Shown one piece after another: positions 53,462 to 62,997 of a stretch of DNA of 64,000 nt (positions are counted from its first letter, which is position 1; every line of letters starts with the position of its first letter). The position numbers were made by a program, and so were the translations under genes. The notes under the pieces were generated by a model. The model was not told the DNA's origin and did no database searches. It worked only from the letters and a program-made list of their open reading frames with translations. Source of the stretch: Billgrantia endophytica (GTDB taxonomy: Bacteria; Pseudomonadota; Gammaproteobacteria; Pseudomonadales; Halomonadaceae). The stretch lies in contig NZ_PNRF01000012.1 of assembly GCF_002879615.1 (NCBI RefSeq), positions 186,001 through 250,000 of the forward strand. Direction: 5' to 3'.

Positions 53462-55282
53462 ATGGTCGATGTCGATCTCTCCCAACCGCCGTTCACCTTT
53501 CTTGATGATGAGGGGCGCGATCGTGTTCGCAGCGGTATCGACCTGGCGTATTTCGATCGTGATGAAATCATCCTCGAAACCGGCCAGCCAGGCGAGTTCG
53601 TCTTCCTGATCCACAAGGGAGAAATCGCCGAGCTGGATACTACCCTGCCTGGCGCCCGTGAACGCATAGGGCATTACACCTCGGGCGATCTGTTCGGTGC
53701 CATCAGCATTCTCAACGGCAAGAGCCGCTATCGCTTCCGGGCCGAGCAGGAGAGCCTCTGCTACCTGTTGCCCAAGGCGCTGTTCCTGACACTCTGCGAT
53801 GACTATCCCCCGTTCGCTGAATTCTTTCGCCAGACGCTGGCCCACAAGGCACGTCTGCTGACCGAGCAGCGTGCAGAGGGGGGAGTGACCATGGCCGGCT
53901 TCATGCTGGCCAAGGTCAGTGAGTGCATGCGAGCCCCGCTTTGCGTTGGCCCTGAGTCGACCATTGCCGAAGCGGTTGTCACGCTGCATGACAGCCATGC
54001 CGATAGCCTGCTGGTCGAAGGCGAGCAGGGTGCCGGAATGGTCACCAAGACCAACCTGCTTGACGCCCTTGTGCTGGAGGGGAGGGAGCAGAGCAGTCCT
54101 GTGCAGGATGTCGCCCGCTTTGAGCTGGTTACCGTGGGGCCGGACCAATACCTGTTCGAGGTGTTGGTGATAATGACCCGCTTCAAGGTGGAGCGCGTCG
54201 TGGTCATCGAGCAGGACAAGCCGGTCGGCGTGGTCGAGTTGACAGACGTGCTCAGCTATTTTTCCAGCCGCAGCTACGTGGTCAGCCTGCAGGTCGAGCA
54301 GGCCGACAGCCTCGATGTCCTGTTCCGTGCCAGTCGTCGTACTCCTGAACTGGTCAAGGCGTTGATGGCACAGGGGGTCAAGCTTCGCTTTGCCATGGGT
54401 CTTCTCGCGGCGCTCAACGGTCGCATCATGTCGAAGGCCTGGGGCTTCCTGATCGATGAGCGGTACCACGGGCAGAGCTGCCTGATGGTGATGGGCAGCG
54501 AGGGACGGGGAGAACAGATACTCAAGACCGACCAGGACAATGGCCTGATCCTGGCCGATGACCTCGAGTGGCCGGATGTGGGCGAGCAGATGCAGCGCCT
54601 CACCGAAACGTTGATCGAGTTGGGCTACCCACCCTGTCCCGGCAACATCATGGTGTCCAACCCGGAATGGGTGGGAACCGTATCCGAGTGGCGTGAGCGA
54701 ATCGCCCGCTGGGCCCAGGCTCGCGATGGCGACAGCCTGATGAAGCTCGCCATCATGCTGGATTCGCATGCCGTGGCCGGTAACCCGGCGCTTCTGGACC
54801 GGGTGCGAGAGGCCCTCTTCGAGGCGTGTTCCCGGGACGAGATATTCCTTTCCTATTTTGCCCGCACGGCGCTGCGTTTCTCTACGCCGCTGACCCTGTT
54901 CGGGTCCCTCAAGAAGCCGCAGCACGGCATCGACATCAAGAAGGGCGGTATCTTTCCCATCGTGCATGGTGTGAGAACCATGGCTCTGGAACGGCGGATA
55001 AGGCCCACTTCGACACTGGAGCGTCTGGAAGCGCTGGCGGCCGATGGGCGCCTGGAAGAGCGGGTCGCCGAGGACCTTGCCGAGGCACTGTCGCTTTTCA
55101 CAGAGCTGCGTCTGAAACAGCAACTGGAACGGCTGGATGGCAATGTCATCAGCAAGAGCCCCGATCGCGTAGTGGTCCAGCAGCTGTCATCGCTCGAGCG
55201 CGACCTGCTGCGTGAGGCATTGCACATCGTCAAGGATTTCAAGCAGAGCCTGTCGCAGCGCTACCACCTGGAGTATTCCTGA
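53462..55282 (+). CDS. CNMP-binding, CBS and DUF294 nucleotidyltransferase-like signalling protein
   Basis: This 606-residue cytoplasmic protein has an N-terminal cyclic-nucleotide-binding fold (~15-130, LETGQPGEFVFLIHKGEI and SGDLFGAISILNG), two CBS domains (~150-280), then a DUF294 nucleotidyltransferase-like domain (GSEGRGEQILKTDQDNGLIL, with the DxD-like metal residues) and a C-terminal DUF294_C helical domain. It may sense nucleotides and modify a partner, but no activity is established. I chose ATG 53462 because the family starts MxVxLSQPPFT; a 49-codon upstream extension is poor. It is next to an exonuclease gene and the symporter, a common arrangement with ActP-like systems. Confidence 0.85.
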   Translation: MVDVDLSQPPFTFLDDEGRDRVRSGIDLAYFDRDEIILETGQPGEFVFLIHKGEIAELDTTLPGARERIGHYTSGDLFGAISILNGKSRYRFRAEQESLCYLLPKALFLTLCDDYPPFAEFFRQTLAHKARLLTEQRAEGGVTMAGFMLAKVSECMRAPLCVGPESTIAEAVVTLHDSHADSLLVEGEQGAGMVTKTNLLDALVLEGREQSSPVQDVARFELVTVGPDQYLFEVLVIMTRFKVERVVVIEQDKPVGVVELTDVLSYFSSRSYVVSLQVEQADSLDVLFRASRRTPELVKALMAQGVKLRFAMGLLAALNGRIMSKAWGFLIDERYHGQSCLMVMGSEGRGEQILKTDQDNGLILADDLEWPDVGEQMQRLTETLIELGYPPCPGNIMVSNPEWVGTVSEWRERIARWAQARDGDSLMKLAIMLDSHAVAGNPALLDRVREALFEACSRDEIFLSYFARTALRFSTPLTLFGSLKKPQHGIDIKKGGIFPIVHGVRTMALERRIRPTSTLERLEALAADGRLEERVAEDLAEALSLFTELRLKQQLERLDGNVISKSPDRVVVQQLSSLERDLLREALHIVKDFKQSLSQRYHLEYS

Positions 55283-55334
55283 AGGCGGGTAGTCAGCGAA
55301 AGGCAGGGCAGGCAAGAACGGCAGGAGGAGCAGA

Positions 55335-55961
55335 ATGTTTCGAGCACTGCGTCGGGCCAACGACCGACGTCGCCATGCCGATGGCGAGTATGGCTGGCTG
55401 TTCCATCCTTACACTGGCGACGAACTCGTGGCCATCGATTGTGAAACCACGGGTCTGGACACGCGTATGGCGGAGCCAGTCTCCATCGCCGCGGTGAAGG
55501 TGCGTGGCGATCGTGTGCTGGCCAGTGAGTCGCTGGATCTGCGCCTGAAGCGGCCGGCATCGCTCACTGGCGACTCCATTCGCATTCATGGTCTGCGCGG
55601 TATCGACCTGGATGATGGCGAATGCATCGATGAGGCATTGGCGAAGCTGTTGGATTTCATCGGCAATCGGCCGCTACTGGGGTGGCGGCTCGATTTCGAC
55701 CTGGCGATCCTCAATCGACAGCTCCGGCCACGCTTCGGCTTCGATCTGCCCAATAGTGGCATCGACGTGGCACAGCTCTACCATCGTCAGCTGCGACGCA
55801 GCGCCATGGAGCCGGAACCGCCGGCGTCGCGTTTCGATGACGTGGCCCAATCGTTGGGTGTCCCCGTGATGGGGCGCAATACGGCCTTGGGTGATGCCGT
55901 GACCACGGCATTGATCTACCTGCGGCTGGAGCGAGGCGTGATGCAGGCCCGTGAGGCGTGA
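55335..55961 (+). CDS. DEDDh-family 3'-5' exonuclease (DnaQ/RNase T-like)
   Basis: This 208-residue protein has the DEDDh motifs: DCETTGLD (ExoI) near 34, [15 protein letters not shown] (ExoII) and HRQ...[14 protein letters not shown] (ExoIII) with the conserved DA. It resembles stand-alone PolC/DnaQ-type exonucleases found beside DUF294 genes. The nucleic-acid substrate is not known. It lies 52 bases after the DUF294 gene and is probably co-transcribed with it. Confidence 0.85.
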   Translation: MFRALRRANDRRRHADGEYGWLFHPYTGDELVAIDCETTGLDTRMAEPVSIAAVKVRGDRVLASESLDLRLKRPASLTGDSIRIHGLRGIDLDDGECIDEALAKLLDFIGNRPLLGWRLDFDLAILNRQLRPRFGFDLPNSGIDVAQLYHRQLRRSAMEPEPPASRFDDVAQSLGVPVMGRNTALGDAVTTALIYLRLERGVMQAREA

Positions 55962-56049
55962 TTCGAGCCTGCGCCTGCGTCGCCAGGCTGCACAGGCGAT
56001 GGTAGGATGGCTCCCGTCATCCACCACACGCCCTGGCAGCGCCGTGACC

Positions 56050-56994
56050 ATGCAAGACGCCATGACCTTCGATCCCCTCGTTTCCAAGCCCCAACGCCTG
56101 GAGACCGCTTCCCGACCATCCGGAGAAGAGGTTCGACCCCCTCTGGATGAGCTCGACGCCAAGGGACGGCGTGAGTTCAACAAGCTTCAGAAGCGCCTGC
56201 GCCGCCAGGTAGGCCATGCCATCATCGATTACGGCATGATCCACGAAGGCGACCGGGTCATGGTGTGTCTGTCGGGCGGCAAGGACAGCTATACCCTGCT
56301 GGAAATCCTGCGCAGCCTGCAGCGCAACGCACCGGTGAATTTCTCGCTGGTAGCGGTCAACCTCGACCAGAAGCAGCCGGGCTTTCCCGAGCATGTGCTG
56401 CCCGAATACCTGGACGGCATCGGCGTCGACTATCACATCCTCGAGCGCGATACCTATTCCGTGGTCAAGGAAAAGACCCCGGAAGGCAAGACCACCTGCG
56501 CGCTCTGTTCGAGGCTGCGCCGCGGCTCGCTATACGGCTTCGCCGAAGACATCGGAGCCACCAAGGTCGCCCTGGGCCATCATCGAGAGGATATACTCGA
56601 AACCCTCTTTCTCAACCTGTTCTTCGGGGGCAGCCTGAAGGCCATGCCGCCTAAGCTGCTTTCCGATGATGGCAAGAACATTCTGATCCGCCCCCTGGCC
56701 TATTGTCGCGAAGCGGATATTGTCGAGTTTGCTCGACTGATGGCGTTTCCAATCATTCCCTGCAACCTGTGCGGCTCCCAGCCCAACCTGCAGCGCCAGG
56801 TGGTCAAGGAGATGCTGGCCGAGTGGGAAGCCAAGCACCCCGGTCGGCTGGAAAGCATGTTCAAGGCGGTAACCAACGTGGCACCGTCGCAACTGGCTGA
56901 TCGTGACCTGTTCGACTTCGCGGGTCTCGAGAAGGCGCAGGCAAGGCGGCAGGCTGGCCGTATCGACGTGCTCGACCTGACACGCGGGGACTGA
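56050..56994 (+). CDS. ttcA: tRNA 2-thiocytidine biosynthesis protein TtcA
   Basis: This 314-residue enzyme thiolates C32 of certain tRNAs using an iron-sulfur cluster. The PP-loop SGGKDS is at 75-80 and the two CxxC pairs are CALC (C150, C153) and CNLC, ligands of the cluster. The rest ([29 protein letters not shown]) is typical. The start is uncertain: ATG 56050 or 56062 both lack a strong ribosome binding site, and a longer frame overlaps the exonuclease. FNR-linked neighbours and ttcA are often near each other in gammaproteobacteria. Confidence 0.94.
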   Translation: MQDAMTFDPLVSKPQRLETASRPSGEEVRPPLDELDAKGRREFNKLQKRLRRQVGHAIIDYGMIHEGDRVMVCLSGGKDSYTLLEILRSLQRNAPVNFSLVAVNLDQKQPGFPEHVLPEYLDGIGVDYHILERDTYSVVKEKTPEGKTTCALCSRLRRGSLYGFAEDIGATKVALGHHREDILETLFLNLFFGGSLKAMPPKLLSDDGKNILIRPLAYCREADIVEFARLMAFPIIPCNLCGSQPNLQRQVVKEMLAEWEAKHPGRLESMFKAVTNVAPSQLADRDLFDFAGLEKAQARRQAGRIDVLDLTRGD

Positions 56995-57062
56995 GCCGGC
57001 CCGGTTGCCGAATGCTTCCGCTCGAGTCGACATCATTTCCCCAGAAAAAAACCCGATAAGGA

Positions 57063-57095
57063 AATGGCCCACCGAGCCTTGCTCTGTGGGCCATT
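57063..57095. terminator. Hairpin between convergent ttcA and fnr
   Basis: AATGGCCCAC at 57063-57072 pairs perfectly with GTGGGCCATT at 57086-57095; the loop contains a smaller GAGC/GCTC stem. On the minus strand a run of seven T residues follows about ten bases later. It probably terminates fnr. Confidence 0.7.
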
Positions 57096-57127
57096 CGCAT
57101 GGGGGAGAGGCATGGCATGCTATCTGG

Positions 57128-57874
57128 TCAATGTTCTTCCTGGGCTTGAGCGAGCAGAGCCTCCAGATTGAGAATATTCACTTCTCGACCGGAAACTTCG
57201 ACCAGCTCTTGCTGTTGGAAGCGGCCCAGGATTCGGCTCACTGTTTCGACTGCCAGCCCCAGATAGTTGCCGATGTCGGCACGGGACATGGAGAGCCGGA
57301 AGCTGTACGGCGAATAGCCGCGACGCCGGAAACGATCCGACAGGCTGGAGAAGAAACTTGCCAGGCGCTGGTCGGCGGTCTTGCGCGAAAGAAGACGCAT
57401 CATGCGGCGGTCGTCACGCAGCTCCTTGCTCATGCTGCGATAGAGCTGGCCGCGGAGTTCGGGCAGCTGTTCGGAAAGCGAGTCGAGACGATCGAAGGGT
57501 ATCTCACAGACCGTTGTGGTCTCGAGGGCGATGACGCTGCCGGGATAGGCCTGCTCGTCGATACCGTCCAGCCCCACCAGCTCGCTGGGCAGGTAGAAAT
57601 TGGTGACCTGATCGTCGCCGGAGCCCTCGGTGGTGACCTGCTTGAGGCTGCCGGAGCGTACCGCAAACACGCTGTTGAAGGCATTGCCCTGGCGGAAGAG
57701 GGATTCACCCTTCTTCAGAGGTGCGCGTCGGCGAATAATGGCATCGAACTGCTCGATATCCTCGAGCTCGAGTGCCAAAGGCAGGCACAGCGAACTAAGG
57801 CTGCAGTTCTGACAACGGGTTTCGTGCAGTAGCGAACGCCGCTTGCCGACCGCGTTGGCCGCATTGACAGCCAT
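57128..57874 (-). CDS. fnr: FNR/ANR-type oxygen-sensing transcriptional regulator
   Basis: This 248-residue CRP-family regulator has the four cysteines that bind an oxygen-labile [4Fe-4S] cluster: C21, C24, C30 and C123. The C-terminal HTH contains ETVSR in LAVETVSRILGRFQQ, the E-SR residues that read TTGAT half-sites. ATG 57874 follows AAGGAGG. A candidate FNR box sits within its own leader. It controls the switch to low-oxygen respiration, and hemN and the cbb3 maturation genes nearby are typical targets. Confidence 0.96.
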   Translation of the reverse strand: MAVNAANAVGKRRSLLHETRCQNCSLSSLCLPLALELEDIEQFDAIIRRRAPLKKGESLFRQGNAFNSVFAVRSGSLKQVTTEGSGDDQVTNFYLPSELVGLDGIDEQAYPGSVIALETTTVCEIPFDRLDSLSEQLPELRGQLYRSMSKELRDDRRMMRLLSRKTADQRLASFFSSLSDRFRRRGYSPYSFRLSMSRADIGNYLGLAVETVSRILGRFQQQELVEVSGREVNILNLEALLAQAQEEH

Positions 57875-57884
57875 GTTCACCTCC

Positions 57885-57898
57885 TTGACCGGGATCAT
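57885..57898. promoter_or_regulatory. Candidate FNR box in the fnr leader (autoregulation)
   Basis: TTGACCGGGATCAT matches the FNR consensus TTGAT-N4-ATCAA at eight of ten fixed bases. It is centred about 17 bp upstream of the fnr ATG, overlapping the start region, a position fit for autorepression. Confidence 0.5.
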
Positions 57899-57993
57899 TG
57901 AGGTATTATGGAGCATTCTTTCGTCCGGGAAAACGCCGGTTGTGACGATTGGACGCAGAAGTCCTCTTTCGCCATGGTGAAAATGGCGCTCGG

Positions 57994-59409
57994 CTAGAGT
58001 ATTCGCGAGTAATGAGGGCCTTTGTGTCGTGGCAAGCGGTCGTCGAAAGCCATGGCCAGGTGGCGGATCAAGAGTCTCCCCATGGGGGTGGCGACCAGAT
58101 GGTTGCCCTGGCGTGTGATCAGGCCGTCTCGTTCGGGCTGCTCCAGTCTTGCCAGCGCATTTGCCAAGTAGCGCGGCGCATCGATGGCGAACACCTCGCC
58201 CAGGCGGTCGAGATCCAGCGCCATGTCGCACATCAGGCGCTCGATGGCGTAGCGACGCACCTGGTCATCGAAGGTCAGGCGAATGCCACGTGCCGTGGGA
58301 AGACGACTGGCATCCAACGCCGATTCGTAGGCGTCAAGGCTGATAGGGTTCTGGGCATAGACATCGTCGATGCGTGAGATCGCCGACACCCCGAGACCCA
58401 CCAGATCGCACTCGGCATGACTGGAGTAACCCTGGAAATTGCGCTGAAGCGTATTCTGTTGCTGAGCCAGGGCGAGGCTATCGTTGGGTCGGGCAAAGTG
58501 ATCCATGCCGATATGGATATAACCGGCCTCGGTCAACATGGCGATCGTGGTGCGCAGAATGGCCAGCTTCTCTTCCGCTCCGGGAAGATCCTCTTCCCTG
58601 ATGTGCTGCTGGGGCCTGAAGCGGTTGGGCAGATGCGCATAGTTGAAGATGGATAGTCGCGCCGGCGCCATGGCGATGACCTGCTTGAGGGTGTCGGCGA
58701 AGCTGTCGCGGGTCTGGAAGGGCAGGCCATAGATCAAGTCGAGGTTGAGCGAACGAAAGCCCAGGCGGTCTGCTTCATCGATCAGCACTTCGGTCAGTAT
58801 GCGCGGCTGTATGCGATTGACGGCGCTCTGCACCTTGGGGTCAAGGTCCTGGACGCCGAGACTCAATCGGTTGAAGCCCAGGGCCTGCAGATGACGCAGT
58901 GTGAATACGTCGGCTTCGCGCGGGTCGATCTCGATGGCGTAGTCACGGTCTCGGGCACCCGACAGTCCGAAGCGGGCATCCAGTCTATCGATGAGGTCGC
59001 TCATCTGGTCGAGGCTGAAGAACGTGGGTGTCCCACCGCCCCAGTGCAGTTGAGCCACTTCCCGGCGGGTATCCAGATAGGGTTTGACCAGCACCATTTC
59101 CCGATCGAGCCGGGAAATGTAGGGCTCTGCCAGCCGGGTATCCTGCGTCATGATCGTGTTGCAGGCGCAGTAGGAGCAGGGTTGACGGCAGAAAGGGATA
59201 TGGATGTATAACGACAGTGACTTGCCGCCGCCATTGCTGCGTGCCAGTGCAGCCTGATAATCCTGTGCGCTGAAGTCGTCGCGGAAGGAGAGCGCGGTTG
59301 GGTATGAAGCATAGCGCGGGCCACTGGTATCGTAGCGGCGCAGCAGGGCCTCGTCCCAGGCGAAAGGATCGGCCATCGCTCGATGTACTGACATCGCGGG
59401 CACGGACAT
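57994..59409 (-). CDS. hemN: Oxygen-independent coproporphyrinogen III oxidase
   Basis: This 471-residue radical SAM enzyme makes protoporphyrinogen IX without oxygen in heme synthesis. The cluster motif CRQPCSYC (CxxxCxxC) is followed by HWGGGTPTFFS, IDPREAD and NFQGYSSHAECDLVGLGVS, all HemN features. Length agrees with E. coli HemN (457). An FNR-like box lies upstream. The start ATG 59409 is the first of several; the HemN fold begins after ~15 residues, so a later start is possible. Confidence 0.95.
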   Translation of the reverse strand: MSVPAMSVHRAMADPFAWDEALLRRYDTSGPRYASYPTALSFRDDFSAQDYQAALARSNGGGKSLSLYIHIPFCRQPCSYCACNTIMTQDTRLAEPYISRLDREMVLVKPYLDTRREVAQLHWGGGTPTFFSLDQMSDLIDRLDARFGLSGARDRDYAIEIDPREADVFTLRHLQALGFNRLSLGVQDLDPKVQSAVNRIQPRILTEVLIDEADRLGFRSLNLDLIYGLPFQTRDSFADTLKQVIAMAPARLSIFNYAHLPNRFRPQQHIREEDLPGAEEKLAILRTTIAMLTEAGYIHIGMDHFARPNDSLALAQQQNTLQRNFQGYSSHAECDLVGLGVSAISRIDDVYAQNPISLDAYESALDASRLPTARGIRLTFDDQVRRYAIERLMCDMALDLDRLGEVFAIDAPRYLANALARLEQPERDGLITRQGNHLVATPMGRLLIRHLAMAFDDRLPRHKGPHYSRIL

Positions 59410-59469
59410 GAAGGCACTCCGGCGTCTCGTTAGGTGTCTTCATGCTAGCGGTCCGGTCTGATCAACGGA

Positions 59470-59483
59470 TTGAGCTGCGTCAA
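59470..59483. promoter_or_regulatory. FNR/ANR box upstream of hemN
   Basis: TTGAGCTGCGTCAA is an FNR-type dyad (TTGAN-N4-NTCAA), perfectly symmetric at the TTGA/TCAA arms. It is centred about 67 bp upstream of the hemN ATG, a plausible activating position. Confidence 0.7.
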
Positions 59484-59521
59484 GCGAAGTGATGATGCCG
59501 AAGCGTTGGCCACCGGTTTGT

Positions 59522-60208
59522 TCAGTGTGGCAGCAGTGAAGCCAGCTGCCACAGGGCAAACGCAATGATCGACAGGGCCGCGACGGTGCGGGTCGCCCGA
59601 TGTCGAATCAGCGAACCAAGCTGACGCGCGGCGAAGCCTGTGACGAGAAGAGCGGGCAGGGTGCCTAGCCCGAAGGCACCCATCAACAGCGCACCACGCA
59701 GCGGATCGGCCATGGCCAGGCTCCAGGCCAGCATGGAGTAGACCAGTCCGCAGGGGAGCCAGCCCCAGACGGCGCCCAGGGCAACGGCCTGGGGCACCCT
59801 CACAACCGGCATCAGGCGCTTTCCAACGGGCTCCAGATGACGCCACAGGCGTTTACCGACGGCTTCGACCTTGAGTAGCCCCCTCCACCAGTTGGCAATG
59901 TAGAGCGCCATCAGAATCAACATCATGGCGGCAAATACCTGCAAGGCTATCCTCGCAGCCGGCGAGAGCGCCAGTACGGTGCCCAGCGAGGCAACCAGTG
60001 CGCCAGCGGACATATAGCTGAGTACGCGGCCCAGATTGTAGCCAAGCAGAAGCCCCGAGAGCCGCGCCGGACTGCGCATGCTGGGTGGCACGGCAAAGGT
60101 CAGGGCGCTCATGATGCCACCACACATGCCGATACAGTGGGCTCCGCCGAGCAGGCCGAAGACGAAGGCTGCCACCAGGGGGGGGAAGCCGAGTCCGGTA
60201 GGATCCAT
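59522..60208 (-). CDS. Sulfite exporter TauE/SafE family membrane protein (cbb3-associated)
   Basis: This 228-residue protein has six or so hydrophobic segments and the N-terminal GGAHCIGMCGGIMSAL block (HC..CGG, possible metal-binding Cys/His) and GWLPCGLVYSMLAWS of the SafE-type subgroup, annotated as sulfite exporter but often coded with ccoS/ccoI, where a copper or assembly role has been suggested. Its start overlaps the ccoS stop by one base. It is the last gene of the maturation operon. Confidence 0.8.
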   Translation of the reverse strand: MDPTGLGFPPLVAAFVFGLLGGAHCIGMCGGIMSALTFAVPPSMRSPARLSGLLLGYNLGRVLSYMSAGALVASLGTVLALSPAARIALQVFAAMMLILMALYIANWWRGLLKVEAVGKRLWRHLEPVGKRLMPVVRVPQAVALGAVWGWLPCGLVYSMLAWSLAMADPLRGALLMGAFGLGTLPALLVTGFAARQLGSLIRHRATRTVAALSIIAFALWQLASLLPH

Positions 60209-60459
60209 CAGTGCCCGGAACGTCCGCTGTTGTCCGGGCGATTGTCGGTGCTGGAGTCTGGGGAGTGGGCGCGAGAGGCCTCCTGACGTCGAGCGCGTGC
60301 TTCCGACGTCAGGTCATTGTCGTCCTCATCGAACAGGATACGATGAGCGGGTCCTTCGAGATCCTCGAACTGGTCGTTCTTCACGGCCCAGAAGAAAGCC
60401 CAGACGGCAAGTCCGAGCAGGATCAACGACAGGGGAATGAGCAGGTAGAGAATGGTCAT
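60208..60459 (-). CDS. ccoS: cbb3 oxidase maturation protein CcoS
   Basis: This 83-residue protein has one N-terminal membrane segment (ILYLLIPLSLILLGLAVWAFFWAV) followed by NDQFEDLEGPAHRILFDED, the CcoS signature. CcoS is required for insertion of heme and copper cofactors into the catalytic CcoN subunit of cbb3 oxidase. Its start overlaps the ccoI stop (ATGA). An upstream in-frame extension lies inside ccoI and is not used. Confidence 0.93.
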   Translation of the reverse strand: MTILYLLIPLSLILLGLAVWAFFWAVKNDQFEDLEGPAHRILFDEDDNDLTSEARARRQEASRAHSPDSSTDNRPDNSGRSGH

Positions 60460-62963
60460 GCAGTCACCAGGCGGCCGGGAGGTGGCGGTACGGGCGGCGG
60501 TGCCAATTGGAACCGGGTCAGGCGCAGCGCATTGCCCACCACAACCAAGGAACTGGCCGACATGCCAAGAGCGGCTACCCAGGGTGGCACGATACCGATG
60601 GCGGCCAAGGGCAGTGCCGAGAAGTTGTAGCACACCGACCAGATCATGTTCTGGCGCATGATACGCCGTGTGGCGCGGGCGATTTCGATGGACTCGACGA
60701 TACGCATGAGCCGGGGACTGAGCAATACCGCATCGGCACTTGTGCGGGCCAGGTCGGTGGCGCCGTTCATGGCGATCGACACGTCGGCCCCTGCCAGAAC
60801 CGGCACGTCATTGATGCCATCGCCGATCATGGCGACTTTCTCGCCGGATGCCTGGCATTCGCGGATGCGTGCCAGCTTGTCTTCCGGGCTGGCTTCGGCC
60901 TGCCAGGACGCGATACCAAGGGCCTTGGCCAGGTCCTCCACGGCACTGGCGTTGTCGCCGGAGAGCAGCTCGACGTTCAGTCCACCTGCCTGGAGGGCAG
61001 CCACGACAGCGGCCGCATCCTCCCGGACCCGGTCGTGAAGGGCGAACCAGGCGCGCGGCTCCCCCGCCTCGGCGAGCAGCAACCACTGACCCGGCCCCGG
61101 GGCCTCGAGGCCCTGCTCCGGCGCGGCGAACTCGGGACGGCCCAGTCGCCAGAGCCGGTCGCCAATGGTGCCCTCGACGCCCTGGCCGGTATGGCTCGTC
61201 CGCTCGCTGGCCTTGACGGTGGCCTGGCGCCAGGTGCGGAAGGCCCGGGCAATGGGGTGTTCGGAGTGGGCCTCCAGGGCCGCCGCGAGGACCCGCGCAC
61301 GATCCGCCGACAGGCCGCCTATTGGACGGGTCTCGAGCAGTTGCATCTCGCCGCTGGTCAAGGTGCCGGTCTTGTCGAAGATCACCCGGTCCACCTGGGA
61401 TAGCGACTCGATGGCGTCGGCTCGGGTAATCAGCACGCCGCGGCGGCGCAATTGACCGTGCCCGGCGGTCAGTGCCGTGGGTGTGGCCAGCGCCAGGGCG
61501 CAGGGACAGGTCACCACCAGCACCGAGAGGGTGACCCATAGGACTCGCGAGGGGTCGATGAACCACCAGGCAATGGACACGCAGGTGGTTACCAGCAGCA
61601 GCCGCAGCACGAACAGGTGCGACATGCGGGCGGCCATCTGGGCCAGGCGGGGTCGACTGGCGAAGGCGCGATCGGTGAGGTCGACGATACCGGCCACCCG
61701 TGCCTCCCTGCCGGCATGGGTGACCCGCACCACCAGCGGGCTCTCGATGTTCTGGCTGCCGCCGGTAACGCCGTCGCCCACCCGACGCGTCACCGGGAGG
61801 TATTCGCCGGTGAGCATGGATTCATCCAGGCTGGATTCGCCCTCTTCGATCACTCCATCGGCGGGAACCCCATGGCCGGGTTTGATCAACACCCGATCGC
61901 CGGCGGCGAGTTCACTGGCGGGCAGAATCCGCTCATCCCCCTCGTCGGTCAGTCTCACCGCCGACAATGGCAAGGCACCGGCCATGGCGTTGCCGGTGTG
62001 GCCACTGCGGCGTCGGGCACGCGCTTCCACGTAGCGCCCGAACAGCAGGAAGAAGGTGAACATGGCCACCGAATCGAAATATACCTCGCCGGTGTTGGTG
62101 ATTACCGCATAGCCGCTGGCCAGATAGGCACCGCCGATGGCGATGGAGACCGGCACGTCCATGCCCAGCACTCGGGTACGCAGGTCACGCACCGCATTGC
62201 GGAAGAAAGGCATGGCCGAGAAGAATACGACCGGCGTGGCGAGAGCGAAGGAGAGCCAATTGAACAGCGCCAGGAAGTCGTCGCTGATCTCGCCGGGGTC
62301 GGCGACATAGATGGGAATGGAGAACATCATCACCTGCATCATGCCCGCGGCAGCCACGATCAGGCGGCGCACGTTCATCCGCTCCTCGAACTGCAGTCGT
62401 TGCTGGGCGGCATCCGGCTCATAGGGCTGTGCGCCATAGCCGATGGCGGCCATTTCGGCGAGGATGCGAGAGAGCTTGAGCCGCTGGGGGTCCCAGGTCA
62501 CGCGTACTCGATGGTGGCTGAGGTTGACGGCACTGACGCTGACGCCTTCCAGTGCATTGAGGCGGTGCTCTATCAGCCAGGCACAGGCCGCGCAGGTGAT
62601 GCCGTCCACTGCGAGGGTGGCATGGACCAGCCCGCTGTCGCCTTCCGTGTGCACGAACTCACGCTGCAGGCCCGGGTCGTCGAATACCGCCCAGGTCTCG
62701 GCCTTGACTGCCTGCCGATCGTCGGGGCGCTCGGGTAACTCGGTACGAAAGCGGTAGTAGCTTTCCAACCCGCCATTGACGATGGCATGTGCCACCGCCT
62801 CGCAGCCCGGACAGCATAGCGGGTGCGCCTGCTCGTCGAGGACGATCGACCAGGGCGCCCCCGCCGGGACCTGGCTGCCACAATGGTAGCAGTCGACCGT
62901 GCCGGGCTCGGAGGCCATGGCATGTCGGGCCGACTCTTGCCGGGCCGTCTCTTGTTGATTCAT
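60456..62963 (-). CDS. ccoI: Copper-translocating P-type ATPase CcoI
   Basis: This 835-residue P1B-type ATPase supplies copper for cbb3 oxidase assembly. The N-terminus has extra cysteines (CYHC, CCPGC) like FixI/CcoI, then an HMA domain with C124-AA-C127, eight membrane segments with the ion motif CPC (VVTCPCALALATPTA), the phosphorylation site DKTGTLT and the hinge GDGINDVPVL. It lies between ccoH and ccoS. The length and N-terminal cysteine-rich extension mark it as CcoI rather than the general exporter CopA. Confidence 0.96.
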   Translation of the reverse strand: MNQQETARQESARHAMASEPGTVDCYHCGSQVPAGAPWSIVLDEQAHPLCCPGCEAVAHAIVNGGLESYYRFRTELPERPDDRQAVKAETWAVFDDPGLQREFVHTEGDSGLVHATLAVDGITCAACAWLIEHRLNALEGVSVSAVNLSHHRVRVTWDPQRLKLSRILAEMAAIGYGAQPYEPDAAQQRLQFEERMNVRRLIVAAAGMMQVMMFSIPIYVADPGEISDDFLALFNWLSFALATPVVFFSAMPFFRNAVRDLRTRVLGMDVPVSIAIGGAYLASGYAVITNTGEVYFDSVAMFTFFLLFGRYVEARARRRSGHTGNAMAGALPLSAVRLTDEGDERILPASELAAGDRVLIKPGHGVPADGVIEEGESSLDESMLTGEYLPVTRRVGDGVTGGSQNIESPLVVRVTHAGREARVAGIVDLTDRAFASRPRLAQMAARMSHLFVLRLLLVTTCVSIAWWFIDPSRVLWVTLSVLVVTCPCALALATPTALTAGHGQLRRRGVLITRADAIESLSQVDRVIFDKTGTLTSGEMQLLETRPIGGLSADRARVLAAALEAHSEHPIARAFRTWRQATVKASERTSHTGQGVEGTIGDRLWRLGRPEFAAPEQGLEAPGPGQWLLLAEAGEPRAWFALHDRVREDAAAVVAALQAGGLNVELLSGDNASAVEDLAKALGIASWQAEASPEDKLARIRECQASGEKVAMIGDGINDVPVLAGADVSIAMNGATDLARTSADAVLLSPRLMRIVESIEIARATRRIMRQNMIWSVCYNFSALPLAAIGIVPPWVAALGMSASSLVVVGNALRLTRFQLAPPPVPPPPGRLVTA

Positions 62964-62997
62964 GGCCGCTCGGGGTGGTGTATCGATGGGATGGACA

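Noticed and set aside
53264..55123. A 619-codon minus-strand frame opposite the DUF294 gene
   Set aside because: The plus-strand protein has clear CNMP, CBS and DUF294 domains; the antisense frame has none.
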